From [Pantoea] beijingensis (GTDB taxonomy: Bacteria; Pseudomonadota; Gammaproteobacteria; Enterobacterales; Enterobacteriaceae): a DNA stretch of 64,000 nt. The notes under the pieces are model-generated. The model made no database searches. It was not told the origin of the DNA and saw nothing but the letters and a program-made list of their open reading frames with translations. A program made the translations under genes and the position numbers. Positions 38,218 through 47,242 of the stretch are shown in pieces; positions within the stretch are counted from its first letter, which is position 1, and every line of letters starts with the position of its first letter. The stretch spans positions 1,178,001 to 1,242,000 of the forward strand of contig NZ_CP071409.1 of NCBI RefSeq assembly GCF_022647505.1, read 5' to 3'.

Positions 38218-41200
38218 TTACTTATTATCGTGTTGCTGCGATGCGAGTGATTCGGTGGGCGTATTGTGCTTCTCTTTTACCGGAAAGCGTCGGCGCACCA
38301 GCACAAAAAACAGCGGAACAAAAAAGATGGCAAGGACCGTGGCTGAGATCATACCGCCCATGACGCCCGTTCCTACCGCATGCTGGCTGCCTGAACCGGC
38401 ACCATTACTGATAGCCATCGGCAGCACGCCGAAGATAAAGGCCAGTGATGTCATCAGGATCGGACGTAGACGCTGGCGTGAGGCTTCCAGTGTTGATTCG
38501 ATCAGATCTCGCCCCCGTTGGTTAATTTCGTTGGCGAATTCAACAATTAAAATCGCATTTTTGGCCGACAGTCCAATCACCGTTAAAAGTCCAACCTGAA
38601 AATAGACGTCGTTCTCTAACCCGCGCATCCAGGTGGCCACTAACGCTCCCACGACGCCGAGAGGCACCACCAGCATGACTGAAAATGGAATTGACCAGCT
38701 TTCATAGAGCGCGGCAAGGCTTAAGAAAACGACCAGCAATGAAATGGCATACAATGCCGGTGCCTGTGCTCCTGACATTCTTTCCTGATACGATGCCCCC
38801 GTCCACTGTAACCCCACACCAAATGGTAGCTGATTGACCAGTTTCTCCATTATGTCCATCGCAGCACCGGTGCTGACGCCAGGCGCGGCCTCTCCGACGA
38901 TCTCAAGTGATGAGTAGCCATTATAGCGCTCAAGGCGTGGCGAACCCGTCTCCCATGATGTCGTCGCGAAAGCGGTGAAAGGCACCATGCCGCCCGCTTT
39001 ATTACGGACATACCACTGGCTGATATCGTCCGGCAACATGCGGTATTTCGCGGCGGCTTGCACATAGACTTTTTTCACGCGACCGCGATCGAGGAAATCA
39101 TTGACATAGGTCGAGCCCCAGCCGGTTGTCAGCGTGTCATTAATATCATCCAGCGACACCCCCAGGGCTTGCGCTTTGCGCTGATCGATATTGATACGTA
39201 ACTGTGGGCTATCGTCCAGGCCGTTATGGCGTACGCGAGACAGTTGTGGATTGTTGTCTGCCATTTCCAGCAGCTTATCGCGCATTGCCATCAGCTGCGA
39301 ATGGCCAATACCACCATGATCCTGCAGTTCCATGTCAAAGCCGGCGGAATTACCCATTCCGGTAATCGCTGGTGGACTGCTGGGGATGACGCGCGCCTCC
39401 TTAATTTTGCCAAAGGCCGTGGTTGCGCGTTCAATCATCGCGAAAGATGAACTATCGGCTCCTGTCCTTTCATCCCAGTCTTTCAGGCGCACAAACAGGC
39501 GCGCGACGTTTTGACCGTTGCCGCCCGGGCCTGAACCGACGGTGGCGAAGACGGAGACCACATTGTCCTTTTCTGCGGTCAGGTAATAATGCTCCACCTG
39601 CTGCACGACTTTAAGTGTCTGCTGCTGCGTTGCGCCCGGCGGTAGTCTGACTTCCGTGGTAAATATGCCGCGATCTTCAAGCGGAAGGAATGAGGTGGGC
39701 AGACGCAGAAACAAGAATGCCATGATGCCAATAATGCCCAGATAGATCAGTAGCCAGCGGCCGCTTTTCAGCAGGATTTTGGCGACACCCCGCTCGTATT
39801 TTTCAGCGCTACTATTAAATGTACGGTTAAACCAACCAAAAAATCCGCGGCGTCCATGGTGATGGCCCTGTGGGATAGGCTTCAAAATGGTGGCACACAA
39901 GGCAGGCGTTAGGATCATTGCAACCAGTACGGAAAGTACCATGGCGGCAACAATCGTAATGGAAAATTGCCGGTAAATGGCCCCAGTAGTACCGCCAAAA
40001 AATGCCATCGGAATAAATACCGCCGACAGCACCAGCGCGATACCCACTAATGCCCCCTGAATCTGCTTCATTGATTTACGCGTTGCATCGCGAGGGGAAA
40101 GCCCCTCTTCGCTCATTATTCGCTCGACATTTTCCACCACGACAATGGCATCATCGACCAGTAGGCCGATAGCCAGCACCATGGCAAACATGGTGAGTGT
40201 ATTAATACTGAAGTTACAGGCATAGAGGATTGAGAAGGTGCCCAGCAGTACCACCGGTACGGCAATGGTCGGAATAAGAGTAGCGCGAAAGTTCTGTAAA
40301 AACAGGTACATGACTAAAAAGACTAACAGTACTGCTTCCAGTAGTGTTTTTACGACATCCCGGATTGATGCTGTGACAAAAGGGGTGGTTTCATAAGCGA
40401 CTTTCGCTTCCAGCCCGTGCGGGAAATATTGTGAAAGTTCGGCAATACGCGCGCGTACCAGTTTATCGGTTTCCAGTTCATTTGCGCCGGAGGCCAATTT
40501 TACCCCCAGTCCCGAGGCAGCCTGTCCGTTATAGCGACTGAGAAAGTCGTACTTCTCCGCTCCCAGCCCCACTTCAGCCACATCACCCAGCGTGACCACT
40601 GAACCGTCCTGATTGGTACGTAAAGTAATAGCTTTAAATTGAGCGGGTGTTTGTAGCAGCGACTGTGAATTGATAGTTGCGTTTAACGCCTGATTATCAA
40701 CGGAGGGCGATCCGCCAACCTGGCCCACTGCGATCTGGTTGTTCTGCGACGTAATGGCTTTCACCACATCCTGTGTTGTCAGCGAGTAGTTAATTAACTT
40801 ATTGGGGTCAAGCCAGATACGCATGGCATATTGCGAACCATAGGCATCCACCTGACCAACCCCACTGATGCGGCTTAGTGGATCCTGAATATTACTGGCG
40901 ACATAATCAGCAATATCTTGTTTGTCCATGCTGCCATCGGTAGACACAAACGCCATCATCAGAATATTTGTGTCACCGGTTTTATTTACCGTGACGCCCT
41001 GCGTTTGTACATCCTGTGGCAGTTTGCGTACAGCAGATTGAAGCTGGTTCTGTACCTGCTGGCGGGCTTCGTCAGGATTGGTGCCTGCTGTAAAGGTAAG
41101 GGTGATCGTTGCCTGACCGGTATTGCTGCTCTGTGAAGTCATGTACATCAAATTATCGATGCCGGTCATGCTCTGCTCGATAACCTGCGTGACAGTATTT

Positions 41201-41373
41201 TCCAGCGTTTGGGCTGATGCTCCCGGGTAGTTAGCCGTGATACGGACATTGGGCGGCGCGAGGTCAGGGTACTGTTCAATAGGGAGTGACATGATAGCCA
41301 GTGTGCCGGTCAGACACATAATTATGGCTAAGACCCACGCGAAGATCGGGCGATCGATAAAAAAATCCGCCAT
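38218..41373 (-). CDS. acrD: RND multidrug efflux pump AcrD
   Basis: AcrD is a proton-driven inner-membrane pump that exports aminoglycosides and other polar drugs with AcrA and TolC. The 1051-residue protein starts [16 protein letters not shown] at 41373 and follows E. coli AcrD (1037) throughout. Visible marks are [19 protein letters not shown], the proton-relay Asp pair in [17 protein letters not shown] and [18 protein letters not shown]. As in E. coli, no membrane-fusion partner gene is adjacent. A BaeR-like box lies about 150 bases upstream. Confidence 0.97.
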   Translation of the reverse strand: MADFFIDRPIFAWVLAIIMCLTGTLAIMSLPIEQYPDLAPPNVRITANYPGASAQTLENTVTQVIEQSMTGIDNLMYMTSQSSNTGQATITLTFTAGTNPDEARQQVQNQLQSAVRKLPQDVQTQGVTVNKTGDTNILMMAFVSTDGSMDKQDIADYVASNIQDPLSRISGVGQVDAYGSQYAMRIWLDPNKLINYSLTTQDVVKAITSQNNQIAVGQVGGSPSVDNQALNATINSQSLLQTPAQFKAITLRTNQDGSVVTLGDVAEVGLGAEKYDFLSRYNGQAASGLGVKLASGANELETDKLVRARIAELSQYFPHGLEAKVAYETTPFVTASIRDVVKTLLEAVLLVFLVMYLFLQNFRATLIPTIAVPVVLLGTFSILYACNFSINTLTMFAMVLAIGLLVDDAIVVVENVERIMSEEGLSPRDATRKSMKQIQGALVGIALVLSAVFIPMAFFGGTTGAIYRQFSITIVAAMVLSVLVAMILTPALCATILKPIPQGHHHGRRGFFGWFNRTFNSSAEKYERGVAKILLKSGRWLLIYLGIIGIMAFLFLRLPTSFLPLEDRGIFTTEVRLPPGATQQQTLKVVQQVEHYYLTAEKDNVVSVFATVGSGPGGNGQNVARLFVRLKDWDERTGADSSSFAMIERATTAFGKIKEARVIPSSPPAITGMGNSAGFDMELQDHGGIGHSQLMAMRDKLLEMADNNPQLSRVRHNGLDDSPQLRINIDQRKAQALGVSLDDINDTLTTGWGSTYVNDFLDRGRVKKVYVQAAAKYRMLPDDISQWYVRNKAGGMVPFTAFATTSWETGSPRLERYNGYSSLEIVGEAAPGVSTGAAMDIMEKLVNQLPFGVGLQWTGASYQERMSGAQAPALYAISLLVVFLSLAALYESWSIPFSVMLVVPLGVVGALVATWMRGLENDVYFQVGLLTVIGLSAKNAILIVEFANEINQRGRDLIESTLEASRQRLRPILMTSLAFIFGVLPMAISNGAGSGSQHAVGTGVMGGMISATVLAIFFVPLFFVLVRRRFPVKEKHNTPTESLASQQHDNK

Positions 41374-41523
41374 CGAGTCAGTGCTCCTCAGCAATGTTTC
41401 GGTAAAACAAAATAAAATTGCGCCAGGCATGCACGCCAGACAACGCTCGCTGAGCGTTTAACCGGGTAAAATTTTTTTAATCGATTCAAGCGCTCCGGGA
41501 AATAGCTACTTTACCCGCAGCTA

Positions 41524-41546
41524 TGGCAAGAATCGTGGAGAAATTG
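41524..41546 (-). promoter_or_regulatory. Possible BaeR box upstream of acrD
   Basis: The minus strand reads ATTTCTCCACGATTCTTGCC, similar to the BaeR box TTTTTCTCCATDATTGGC known before E. coli acrD and mdtA. It differs by a two-base insertion near the 3' end. It lies about 150 bases before the acrD start. BaeSR control of acrD is established in E. coli and Salmonella; here it is inferred. Confidence 0.4.
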
Positions 41547-41558
41547 AGGAGAAAATGT

Positions 41559-41597
41559 AAAAAAACGTCGTTAAACGTCGGGCTGATGTCTCAGCCC
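41559..41597 (-). terminator. Terminator after narP
   Basis: On the minus strand GGGCTGA-GACA-TCAGCCC follows the narP stop and leads through a short CGTT-T-AACG inverted repeat to a run of seven U. It separates narP from acrD. Confidence 0.75.
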
Positions 41598-41603
41598 TGA
41601 CGC

Positions 41604-42239
41604 TTAGTTATGGCGGTCTTGCAGATAGAGTACCGTCGCGGCAACGCGGGATTTAACATTCAGTTTTCGGAGCAAATTGCGAATATGCACTTTTACCGTC
41701 TCTTCGGAGATGTGCAGCATACCGGCAACTTCTTTATTCGATAGACCTTTGGCAACCTCTTGCAAAACGTCTAACTCCCGTTCCGTCAGCGTAATAAATG
41801 GATCGGTGTTTACTGCACGGTTCGCCAGATAGTCATGAACTACATCGCTAAAGACCTGCTGGCCCCGTGCGCCTGACATAATTTGTTCCAGCAGTTGTTC
41901 CGGTTCGCTATCTTTTAGCAGATAACCATCCGCACCCGCATCGACTAAAGCATAGATGTCGCTGCGCGCATCGGAAACCGTCAAAATCAAAATTCGTGAT
42001 GCAGACTCCCTATTACGCAGCGCTTTTAACGTATCAAGGCCTGATAGCCCCTTCATATTCAGGTCGAGTAGAATGAGATCGGGTGACAGGCGGTGTGCTT
42101 CCTCTACGGCTTCCGCGCCGCTGCTGGTCTCGGCGATGACCTGAAACTGCGGCTCTAACTTTAACAGTTGATGAATGCCCCGACGCATCAGTGGATGATC
42201 GTCAACGATCATCACGGTAATTTTATGTTGTTCCATCAT
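41604..42239 (-). CDS. narP: Nitrate/nitrite response regulator NarP
   Basis: A NarL/FixJ-type response regulator of 212 residues, closest to E. coli NarP. The receiver domain keeps VDDHPLMRRGI, the phosphorylation Asp-59 (LSPDLILLDLNMKGLSG), LTVSDA and the Lys in GYLLKDSEPE. The LuxR-type helix-turn-helix is TERELDVLQEVAKGLSNKEV with ISEETVKVHIRNLLRKLNVK. GGAG lies five bases before the start. NarP is controlled by NarQ; in E. coli narQ, not narP, adjoins acrD, and no sensor kinase is present here. Confidence 0.9.
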   Translation of the reverse strand: MMEQHKITVMIVDDHPLMRRGIHQLLKLEPQFQVIAETSSGAEAVEEAHRLSPDLILLDLNMKGLSGLDTLKALRNRESASRILILTVSDARSDIYALVDAGADGYLLKDSEPEQLLEQIMSGARGQQVFSDVVHDYLANRAVNTDPFITLTERELDVLQEVAKGLSNKEVAGMLHISEETVKVHIRNLLRKLNVKSRVAATVLYLQDRHN

Positions 42240-42685
42240 ACAGGCTCCTTGAGGATAGATTTCCATCGGGCAACATCGCCGTTGTGCTTAATTATGTGCC
42301 CGGCAGGCATTTTTGCGTGCTTAACGCACGGAATATGCCCGGCCCGGTATTGTTACAGTTTGCAAGGTGCTTCACTTGGTGCACGATCAAAGTCCCTGAC
42401 GATTTTTTTACGTCCCGATAACATCGGTCGTCATTTCATCCTCTCTCCGTGCCATATTTAGAACATTCGTTGACGAAAGTGTTTCCCGGCGCTCACGTTT
42501 GCTCATATCACGTAACCCTTTGCACAAATAGTAACCCTTACTGACGTTTCCCTGGATGCTTCTGCAAATGGGCCCACAAAGCTTTAGCTGTTTTACAGTA
42601 TGGTCACGTTGGTTTTCATTATGAAGGCAATAATCAATCTCGTAACTAACCTAACCTTAAAAATAAATCAGTTCGGGAGTCACCT
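42240..42685. promoter_or_regulatory. Divergent narP / BhsA-like gene control region with direct repeats
   Basis: This 446-base spacer holds both divergent promoters. GTAACCCTT occurs twice, at 42512-42520 and 42531-42539, 19 bases apart. That is close to two helical turns, which fits tandem binding of a regulator. The regulator is unknown. No gene is seen. Confidence 0.4.
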
Positions 42686-42961
42686 ATGAACCTTAAATAC
42701 CCTACCATCCTGGCGGTGGCGCTATTTGCCACGACGTCCTTCACGGCGATGGCGGCAACTGAGATTGACAGCCAGCAAGCTCGCGGGCTGGAAAGCATCG
42801 GTAATGTTTCCGTCTCGGCTCAACGCGGTTCGATAGATGATGCTGCCCAAAAACTGTCGCAAAAAGCGGAAGAAATGGGTGCGACACATTATCGTATTGT
42901 TGGGCTGGATAATCCTGGAGATTCAAGTATGTGGAGTGGGACCGCAGAGCTGTATAAATAA
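42686..42961 (+). CDS. BhsA/YhcN-type DUF1471 periplasmic protein
   Basis: A 91-residue secreted protein of the DUF1471 family (BhsA, McbA, YhcN and relatives), whose members are induced by stress and affect biofilm formation. Residues 1-23 are a signal peptide (MNLKYPTILAVALFATTSFTAMA-ATE). The mature protein has the family pattern GNVSVS, a helix DDAAQKLSQKAEEMGATHYRI and the C-terminal WSGTAELYK. Which paralogue it represents cannot be settled by eye. It is monocistronic, with a terminator about 150 bases downstream. Confidence 0.85.
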   Translation: MNLKYPTILAVALFATTSFTAMAATEIDSQQARGLESIGNVSVSAQRGSIDDAAQKLSQKAEEMGATHYRIVGLDNPGDSSMWSGTAELYK

Positions 42962-43109
42962 GACCCGACGAGTTTTCCATGTAGCTTTAAGCGCTGACCA
43001 CTAAGCAAATGCGGTATGTATCACGTCATTTACTGACAAAATATACGCCGTGCTAAGTGGCCTGAATGGAGAGCAGGATAGCGCTGCCTGTGCCTTGCTG
43101 GCATTGAAT

Positions 43110-43142
43110 AAACCGACTGCATTTCTGCGTCGGTTTTTTTTT
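43110..43142 (+). terminator. Intrinsic terminator after the DUF1471 gene
   Basis: AAACCGAC and GTCGGTTT flank an 11-base loop and are followed by TTTTTTTT. Confidence 0.85.
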
Positions 43143-43573
43143 ATTTATGATCAGTACCACCTTCCGATCTTGCCCCAAAACATTTATCCGGCAGGCCTAA
43201 TCCCTTCGTAAGAGGAGCGTTCATTCTTTCGGCAATGCGGGCCCTGTGCCACAAAATTACAAATCATAACGTATTGCGAAAGCAGAAATTTTGCTTCGTT
43301 CAGGGAGAACGGGTAGGATTCTCGCCGTTATTTTGCCTCATCCGCAAATATTATAAATATATTCGCCATACTCCAGGTTACTGTGAGTTTGCCCCGAGTT
43401 CGGCCCACCCGGAACGTCCTTCAGGGCCGTTACCGATAATGATTCAGAATATAACAGGATGATGGTGAATTCCCCCCATCCTCAGCCGGTTTAATGCATG
43501 TTGATTATCCCGCCCGATGATGGTCAGAGTGGCCAGCTACTCTTTCAAGTGGACAGGAAATAAAGGACAGGTA
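43143..43573. other. Upstream region of ansP
   Basis: About 430 bases without a convincing gene. It should carry the ansP promoter. A stem-loop AGGATG...CATCCT lies near 43458-43483, and an AT-rich tract (ATATTATAAATATATTCGCC, about 43347-43366) could hold a -10 element. No known riboswitch was recognised. Confidence 0.35.
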
Positions 43574-45052
43574 ATGAAAGCGAAGAAAAAAACAGCAGCT
43601 GACTTACGTGCTGCGAAACGGCGTTGGTTAAATTCTCATGATACCGGCTATCACAAAGCGATGGGTAATCGCCAGGTGCAGATGATTGCCATTGGCGGCG
43701 CTATTGGAACCGGGCTATTTCTTGGGGCCGGAGCGCGCTTACAGGCTGCGGGGCCAGCACTGGCGCTGGTTTATCTGGTATGTGGTATCTTCTCATTTTT
43801 TATTCTGCGCGCATTGGGGGAGTTGGTCCTTCACCGCCCAAGCAGCGGTAGTTTCGTCTCTTATGCACGTGAGTTCCTGGGTGAAAAAGCCTCTTACGTG
43901 GCAGGCTGGATGTATTTTGTCAACTGGGCAATGACCGGCATTGTAGATATCACCGCAGTCGCGTTGTATATGCATTATTGGGGGGCGTTCGGTGATGTGC
44001 CCCAATGGATCTTTGCGCTCGGAGCATTGGCCATTGTCGGTACCATGAATATGATTGGTGTGAAATGGTTTGCCGAAATGGAGTTTTGGTTTGCACTGAT
44101 CAAAGTCCTGGCGATTGCCATTTTCCTGATCGTGGGCGTGGTATTTCTCGGCAGTGGAAAAATGCTGGACGGTAACGCAACCGGGTTCCACCTGATTACC
44201 GATAACGGCGGTTTTTTCCCGCATGGACTTCTGCCCGCGCTGGTATTAGTGCAGGGGGTGGTATTTGCCTTTGCTTCGATAGAATTGGTTGGTACGGCGG
44301 CAGGGGAGTGTAAAGACCCGAAAACGATGCTGCCAAAGGCGATAAATAGCGTTATCTGGCGTATCGGTCTGTTCTATGTTGGTTCGGTGGTACTGCTGGT
44401 ACTGTTACTGCCCTGGAATGCGTATCAGGCCGGTCAGAGCCCGTTCGTAACGTTCTTCACTCGCCTCGGTGTCCCGTATATTGGGAGCATTATGAACATC
44501 GTGGTATTGAGCGCAGCGCTTTCCAGCCTGAATTCTGGCCTCTATTCAACCGGGCGTATTTTGCGTTCGATGTCGATGGGCGGCTCTGCACCCAAATTTA
44601 TGGCGAAAATGAATGGTCAGCAGGTGCCCTATGCAGGCATCCTGGTAACCATTGCGGTATACGTTATTGGCGTGGTGCTTAACTACTATGTTCCTTCGCA
44701 GGTTTTTGAAATCGTTTTGAATGTCGCTTCGTTGGGTATCATCTCTTCCTGGGCCTTTATCGTGGTATGCCAGATGCGTTTACGTAAGGCGATTAAAGAA
44801 GGTAAGGCAGATGAGGTGAGCTTCAGACTGCCGTGGGCACCGTTTACGTCGTGGTTAACACTGCTATTTTTGGCCAGCGTGTTGGTACTGATGGCATTTG
44901 ACTACCCGAACGGCACCTATACGATTGCATCTATCCCGTTAATTGCCGTGGTGCTGGTGCTGGGCTGGTTTGGCGTACGTAAACGCGTCAATGCCATTGC
45001 TGAAACGCAGCACGATCATCATGAAACCCCAGTTGTAGAGTCAGGCTCGTAA
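43574..45052 (+). CDS. ansP: L-asparagine permease AnsP
   Basis: AnsP is an amino acid permease of the APC superfamily that takes up L-asparagine. The protein has 492 residues from the ATG at 43574, preceded by AAAGGACAGG; the longer frame adds 19 unconserved residues. It aligns closely with E. coli AnsP: KRRWLNSHDTGYHKAMGNRQ, IAIGGAIGTGLFLGAGARLQ and the remaining membrane segments, about twelve in all. In E. coli ansP lies at an unrelated locus, so its place near nudK is specific to this lineage. Confidence 0.93.
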   Translation: MKAKKKTAADLRAAKRRWLNSHDTGYHKAMGNRQVQMIAIGGAIGTGLFLGAGARLQAAGPALALVYLVCGIFSFFILRALGELVLHRPSSGSFVSYAREFLGEKASYVAGWMYFVNWAMTGIVDITAVALYMHYWGAFGDVPQWIFALGALAIVGTMNMIGVKWFAEMEFWFALIKVLAIAIFLIVGVVFLGSGKMLDGNATGFHLITDNGGFFPHGLLPALVLVQGVVFAFASIELVGTAAGECKDPKTMLPKAINSVIWRIGLFYVGSVVLLVLLLPWNAYQAGQSPFVTFFTRLGVPYIGSIMNIVVLSAALSSLNSGLYSTGRILRSMSMGGSAPKFMAKMNGQQVPYAGILVTIAVYVIGVVLNYYVPSQVFEIVLNVASLGIISSWAFIVVCQMRLRKAIKEGKADEVSFRLPWAPFTSWLTLLFLASVLVLMAFDYPNGTYTIASIPLIAVVLVLGWFGVRKRVNAIAETQHDHHETPVVESGS

Positions 45053-45058
45053 GCCTGA

Positions 45059-45092
45059 TTCACATTCCCTCTGGTGGTTCCGGGAATGTGAA
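45059..45092. terminator. Stem-loop after ansP
   Basis: A perfect 11-bp stem TTCACATTCCC / GGGAATGTGAA lies six bases after the ansP stop. No U-tract follows. Confidence 0.55.
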
Positions 45093-45221
45093 TGCGGCGG
45101 TGCCGTCCGGCGTCGGGCGACAACGCCGCTATCAACGTAATTAACGCGTCGTTTTAAGATAGTTTTCCTGTTTTGTTCAGCCTATGATTATTAGCTTCTT
45201 GTATGGTCTGGAACCTACCCG

Positions 45222-45800
45222 ATGTCTACGAAAGTGGCGATTGTCAAAAATAAAGTCCTCTCTGAAAACTATTTTCTACTGCGTAATTTCACCTACGATC
45301 TCACTGCCCGCGATGGCGCACTGATCCGCCATAAGCGTGAGGTGTACGATCGTGGTAACGGTGCCGCCATACTGCTATACAATCGCGAAAAAAACAGCGT
45401 TGTGCTGATTAACCAATTCCGTATTGCTACCTATGTCAATGGTAACAGTAACGGTATGCTGATCGAAGTTTGTGCGGGTTTGCTTGATGATGATTCACCC
45501 GAGGATTGTATTCGCAAAGAGGCAATAGAAGAGACGGGATATGCGGTGGGGCATGTCGAGAAACTCTTTTCTGCCTACATGTCTCCGGGGGGCGTGACGG
45601 AGCTGTTGCACTTTTTCGCCGCGGAATATGATGATTTAACGCGTGATAATGCCGGTGGTGGCGTTGAGGATGAGGATATTGACGTATTAGAAATGCCCTT
45701 TCCAACAGCGTTGGCAATGATTAAGGACGGACGCATTTGTGATGCGAAAACTATCATGCTGTTACAGCATGCACAACTTGCCGGATGGCTAACCGCCTGA
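45222..45800 (+). CDS. nudK: GDP-mannose pyrophosphatase NudK
   Basis: NudK is a Nudix hydrolase that splits GDP-mannose into GMP and mannose 1-phosphate. The 192-residue protein matches E. coli NudK (191). The Nudix box is [20 protein letters not shown] followed by GY, with all conserved Glu and Arg present. Other shared segments are [34 protein letters not shown] and [11 protein letters not shown]. The start [18 protein letters not shown] is close to the E. coli one. E. coli has ypfG on the far side too, so this junction is conserved. Confidence 0.94.
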   Translation: MSTKVAIVKNKVLSENYFLLRNFTYDLTARDGALIRHKREVYDRGNGAAILLYNREKNSVVLINQFRIATYVNGNSNGMLIEVCAGLLDDDSPEDCIRKEAIEETGYAVGHVEKLFSAYMSPGGVTELLHFFAAEYDDLTRDNAGGGVEDEDIDVLEMPFPTALAMIKDGRICDAKTIMLLQHAQLAGWLTA

Positions 45801-45937
45801 TGTCACACAGCAGTGCAAATCCTTGACGGACGAAGGTCCGGGGACATGCAGGGACTGCCATGCGTTGCTTATCCTTTCTTTGTCGGCGCGTTTTGATTGT
45901 CCGATAAATCTTATTGAGAGGAGGCAGGAGAGACAGG

Positions 45938-46021
45938 ATGATGAACGTGCAATCACACTCATTGTCGGGATTTAGCCGTAGTTGTGCTTTATGGGTGAGG
46001 TCACAGATTAAGGCATGTTGA
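45938..46021 (+). CDS. Possible small protein of 27 residues, unassigned
   Basis: A short frame beginning MMNVQSHSLSGFSRSCALWV has an unusually strong purine-rich leader (GAGGAGGCAGGAG, with AGGAG seven bases from the ATG). It lies between nudK and ypfG, 56 bases before ypfG. I do not recognise the sequence. It could be a small protein or a leader peptide for ypfG, or it may be chance. Confidence 0.3.
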   Translation: MMNVQSHSLSGFSRSCALWVRSQIKAC

Positions 46022-46077
46022 TCGTTTGCCGTTGCGCTATCATCATTGCTTAACTATTTGGGGAACCTGATTGCCTG

Positions 46078-47160
46078 ATGCCTTACTGGATGAAACCACT
46101 GTTTTTTTTGCCTTTTCTCTTTGTCGCCAGCGTAAAAGCTGCGCCACTGCAAAAAACATTTAATGGCTGGCAGGTAACCTGCGATAACCTTAATTTCTGT
46201 GTGGCTCGCAGTGTTCCCGGTAATAAAGGGTTGGTGATGACCATATCGCGCCATGCTGGCGTGATCGATCGCCCTCTGCTGAGGATTGATTATGGCAATG
46301 GCTATACGGGGGAACTGCATGGCGGCAAGCTTAAAGATAATCTTCTTATCGACCAGCTGCGGCTAAAGCCCGATCTGAAACATTGGGAAGTTGAACCCCA
46401 TCACTTGGTGACCTCGCATGCGATTTCTATTGATGAGTTTCTGGGGCAAATTCTTGATGCTGATACAATCCAATTAACCGGGCAACCACAGGCGACGATT
46501 TCACTGCACGGGCTGAAAGCCGCATTGTTGCTGATAGATGATTTACAAGGGCGAGTCAATGGTATGAGCGCGTGGATAAAACGTGGCGATCGCGTGGCTT
46601 ATGATGTGCCGCCGGAGCCAGCCTTACCGCATATGCAGGCTTTCGACTTTGTACCTGAGCCCTTAACGCGTGAAGAGAGCAGAGGTTTAATTGATTTTGG
46701 CACCTGGCGAGTAAACACCAATGAGTGCTCACTTTCACCGATGCGTCGTGAAGTCAGTGTTGCCCCCCTGACTGACGATAAAGCGTTGCTGTTAGTGAGC
46801 TGTGAGATGGGAGCCTATAACGTTATCGATCTGGCTTTTGCGGTGACTCGAACCCAACCTTATACCGCACGCGGTATCACGCTTAATTTGCCTTTTACGC
46901 CCCCCAACGGCAACGGTAAACACCTTGAATTAATTAACGCTGAGTATGATGCGACTACCAGCCAGCTTTTGACGTTTTCAAAAGGGCGCGGGATAGGGGA
47001 TTGTGGTAACGCATCACGCTGGCAGTTTGATGGCGAAGAGTTTGTGTTGGCTGAGTATGCGGAAGAGGGTACCTGCGATGCCTGGCACGGCAGCAGCGAC
47101 TGGCCAACGCTATGGGTGAGCCAACAAGCGTCTACCGGGGAATCACACCCTGAGGAATAA
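46078..47160 (+). CDS. ypfG: DUF1176 periplasmic protein YpfG
   Basis: A 360-residue secreted protein of the DUF1176 family, corresponding to E. coli YpfG (347), with no known function. A signal peptide is visible (MKPLFFLPFLFVASVKA from the second Met, at 46090, which may be the true start). The mature part has the family's paired Cys residues (WQVTCDNLNFCVA; GDCGNASRW...GTCDAWH), probably disulfide-bonded. It is convergent with tktB, as in E. coli. Confidence 0.85.
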   Translation: MPYWMKPLFFLPFLFVASVKAAPLQKTFNGWQVTCDNLNFCVARSVPGNKGLVMTISRHAGVIDRPLLRIDYGNGYTGELHGGKLKDNLLIDQLRLKPDLKHWEVEPHHLVTSHAISIDEFLGQILDADTIQLTGQPQATISLHGLKAALLLIDDLQGRVNGMSAWIKRGDRVAYDVPPEPALPHMQAFDFVPEPLTREESRGLIDFGTWRVNTNECSLSPMRREVSVAPLTDDKALLLVSCEMGAYNVIDLAFAVTRTQPYTARGITLNLPFTPPNGNGKHLELINAEYDATTSQLLTFSKGRGIGDCGNASRWQFDGEEFVLAEYAEEGTCDAWHGSSDWPTLWVSQQASTGESHPEE

Positions 47161-47242
47161 GCCGTAGCGGGCAGGAAGGATGCAGAAATAAAATGTGCGG
47201 GAGCACCCGATCATCCTTACGGATGACCAGGCAACTACCCCA

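Noticed and set aside
47211..47226. TCATCC-TTAC-GGATGA stem-loop between ypfG and tktB
   Set aside because: Six base pairs with no U-tract are too weak to call a terminator, though the position between convergent genes is suggestive.
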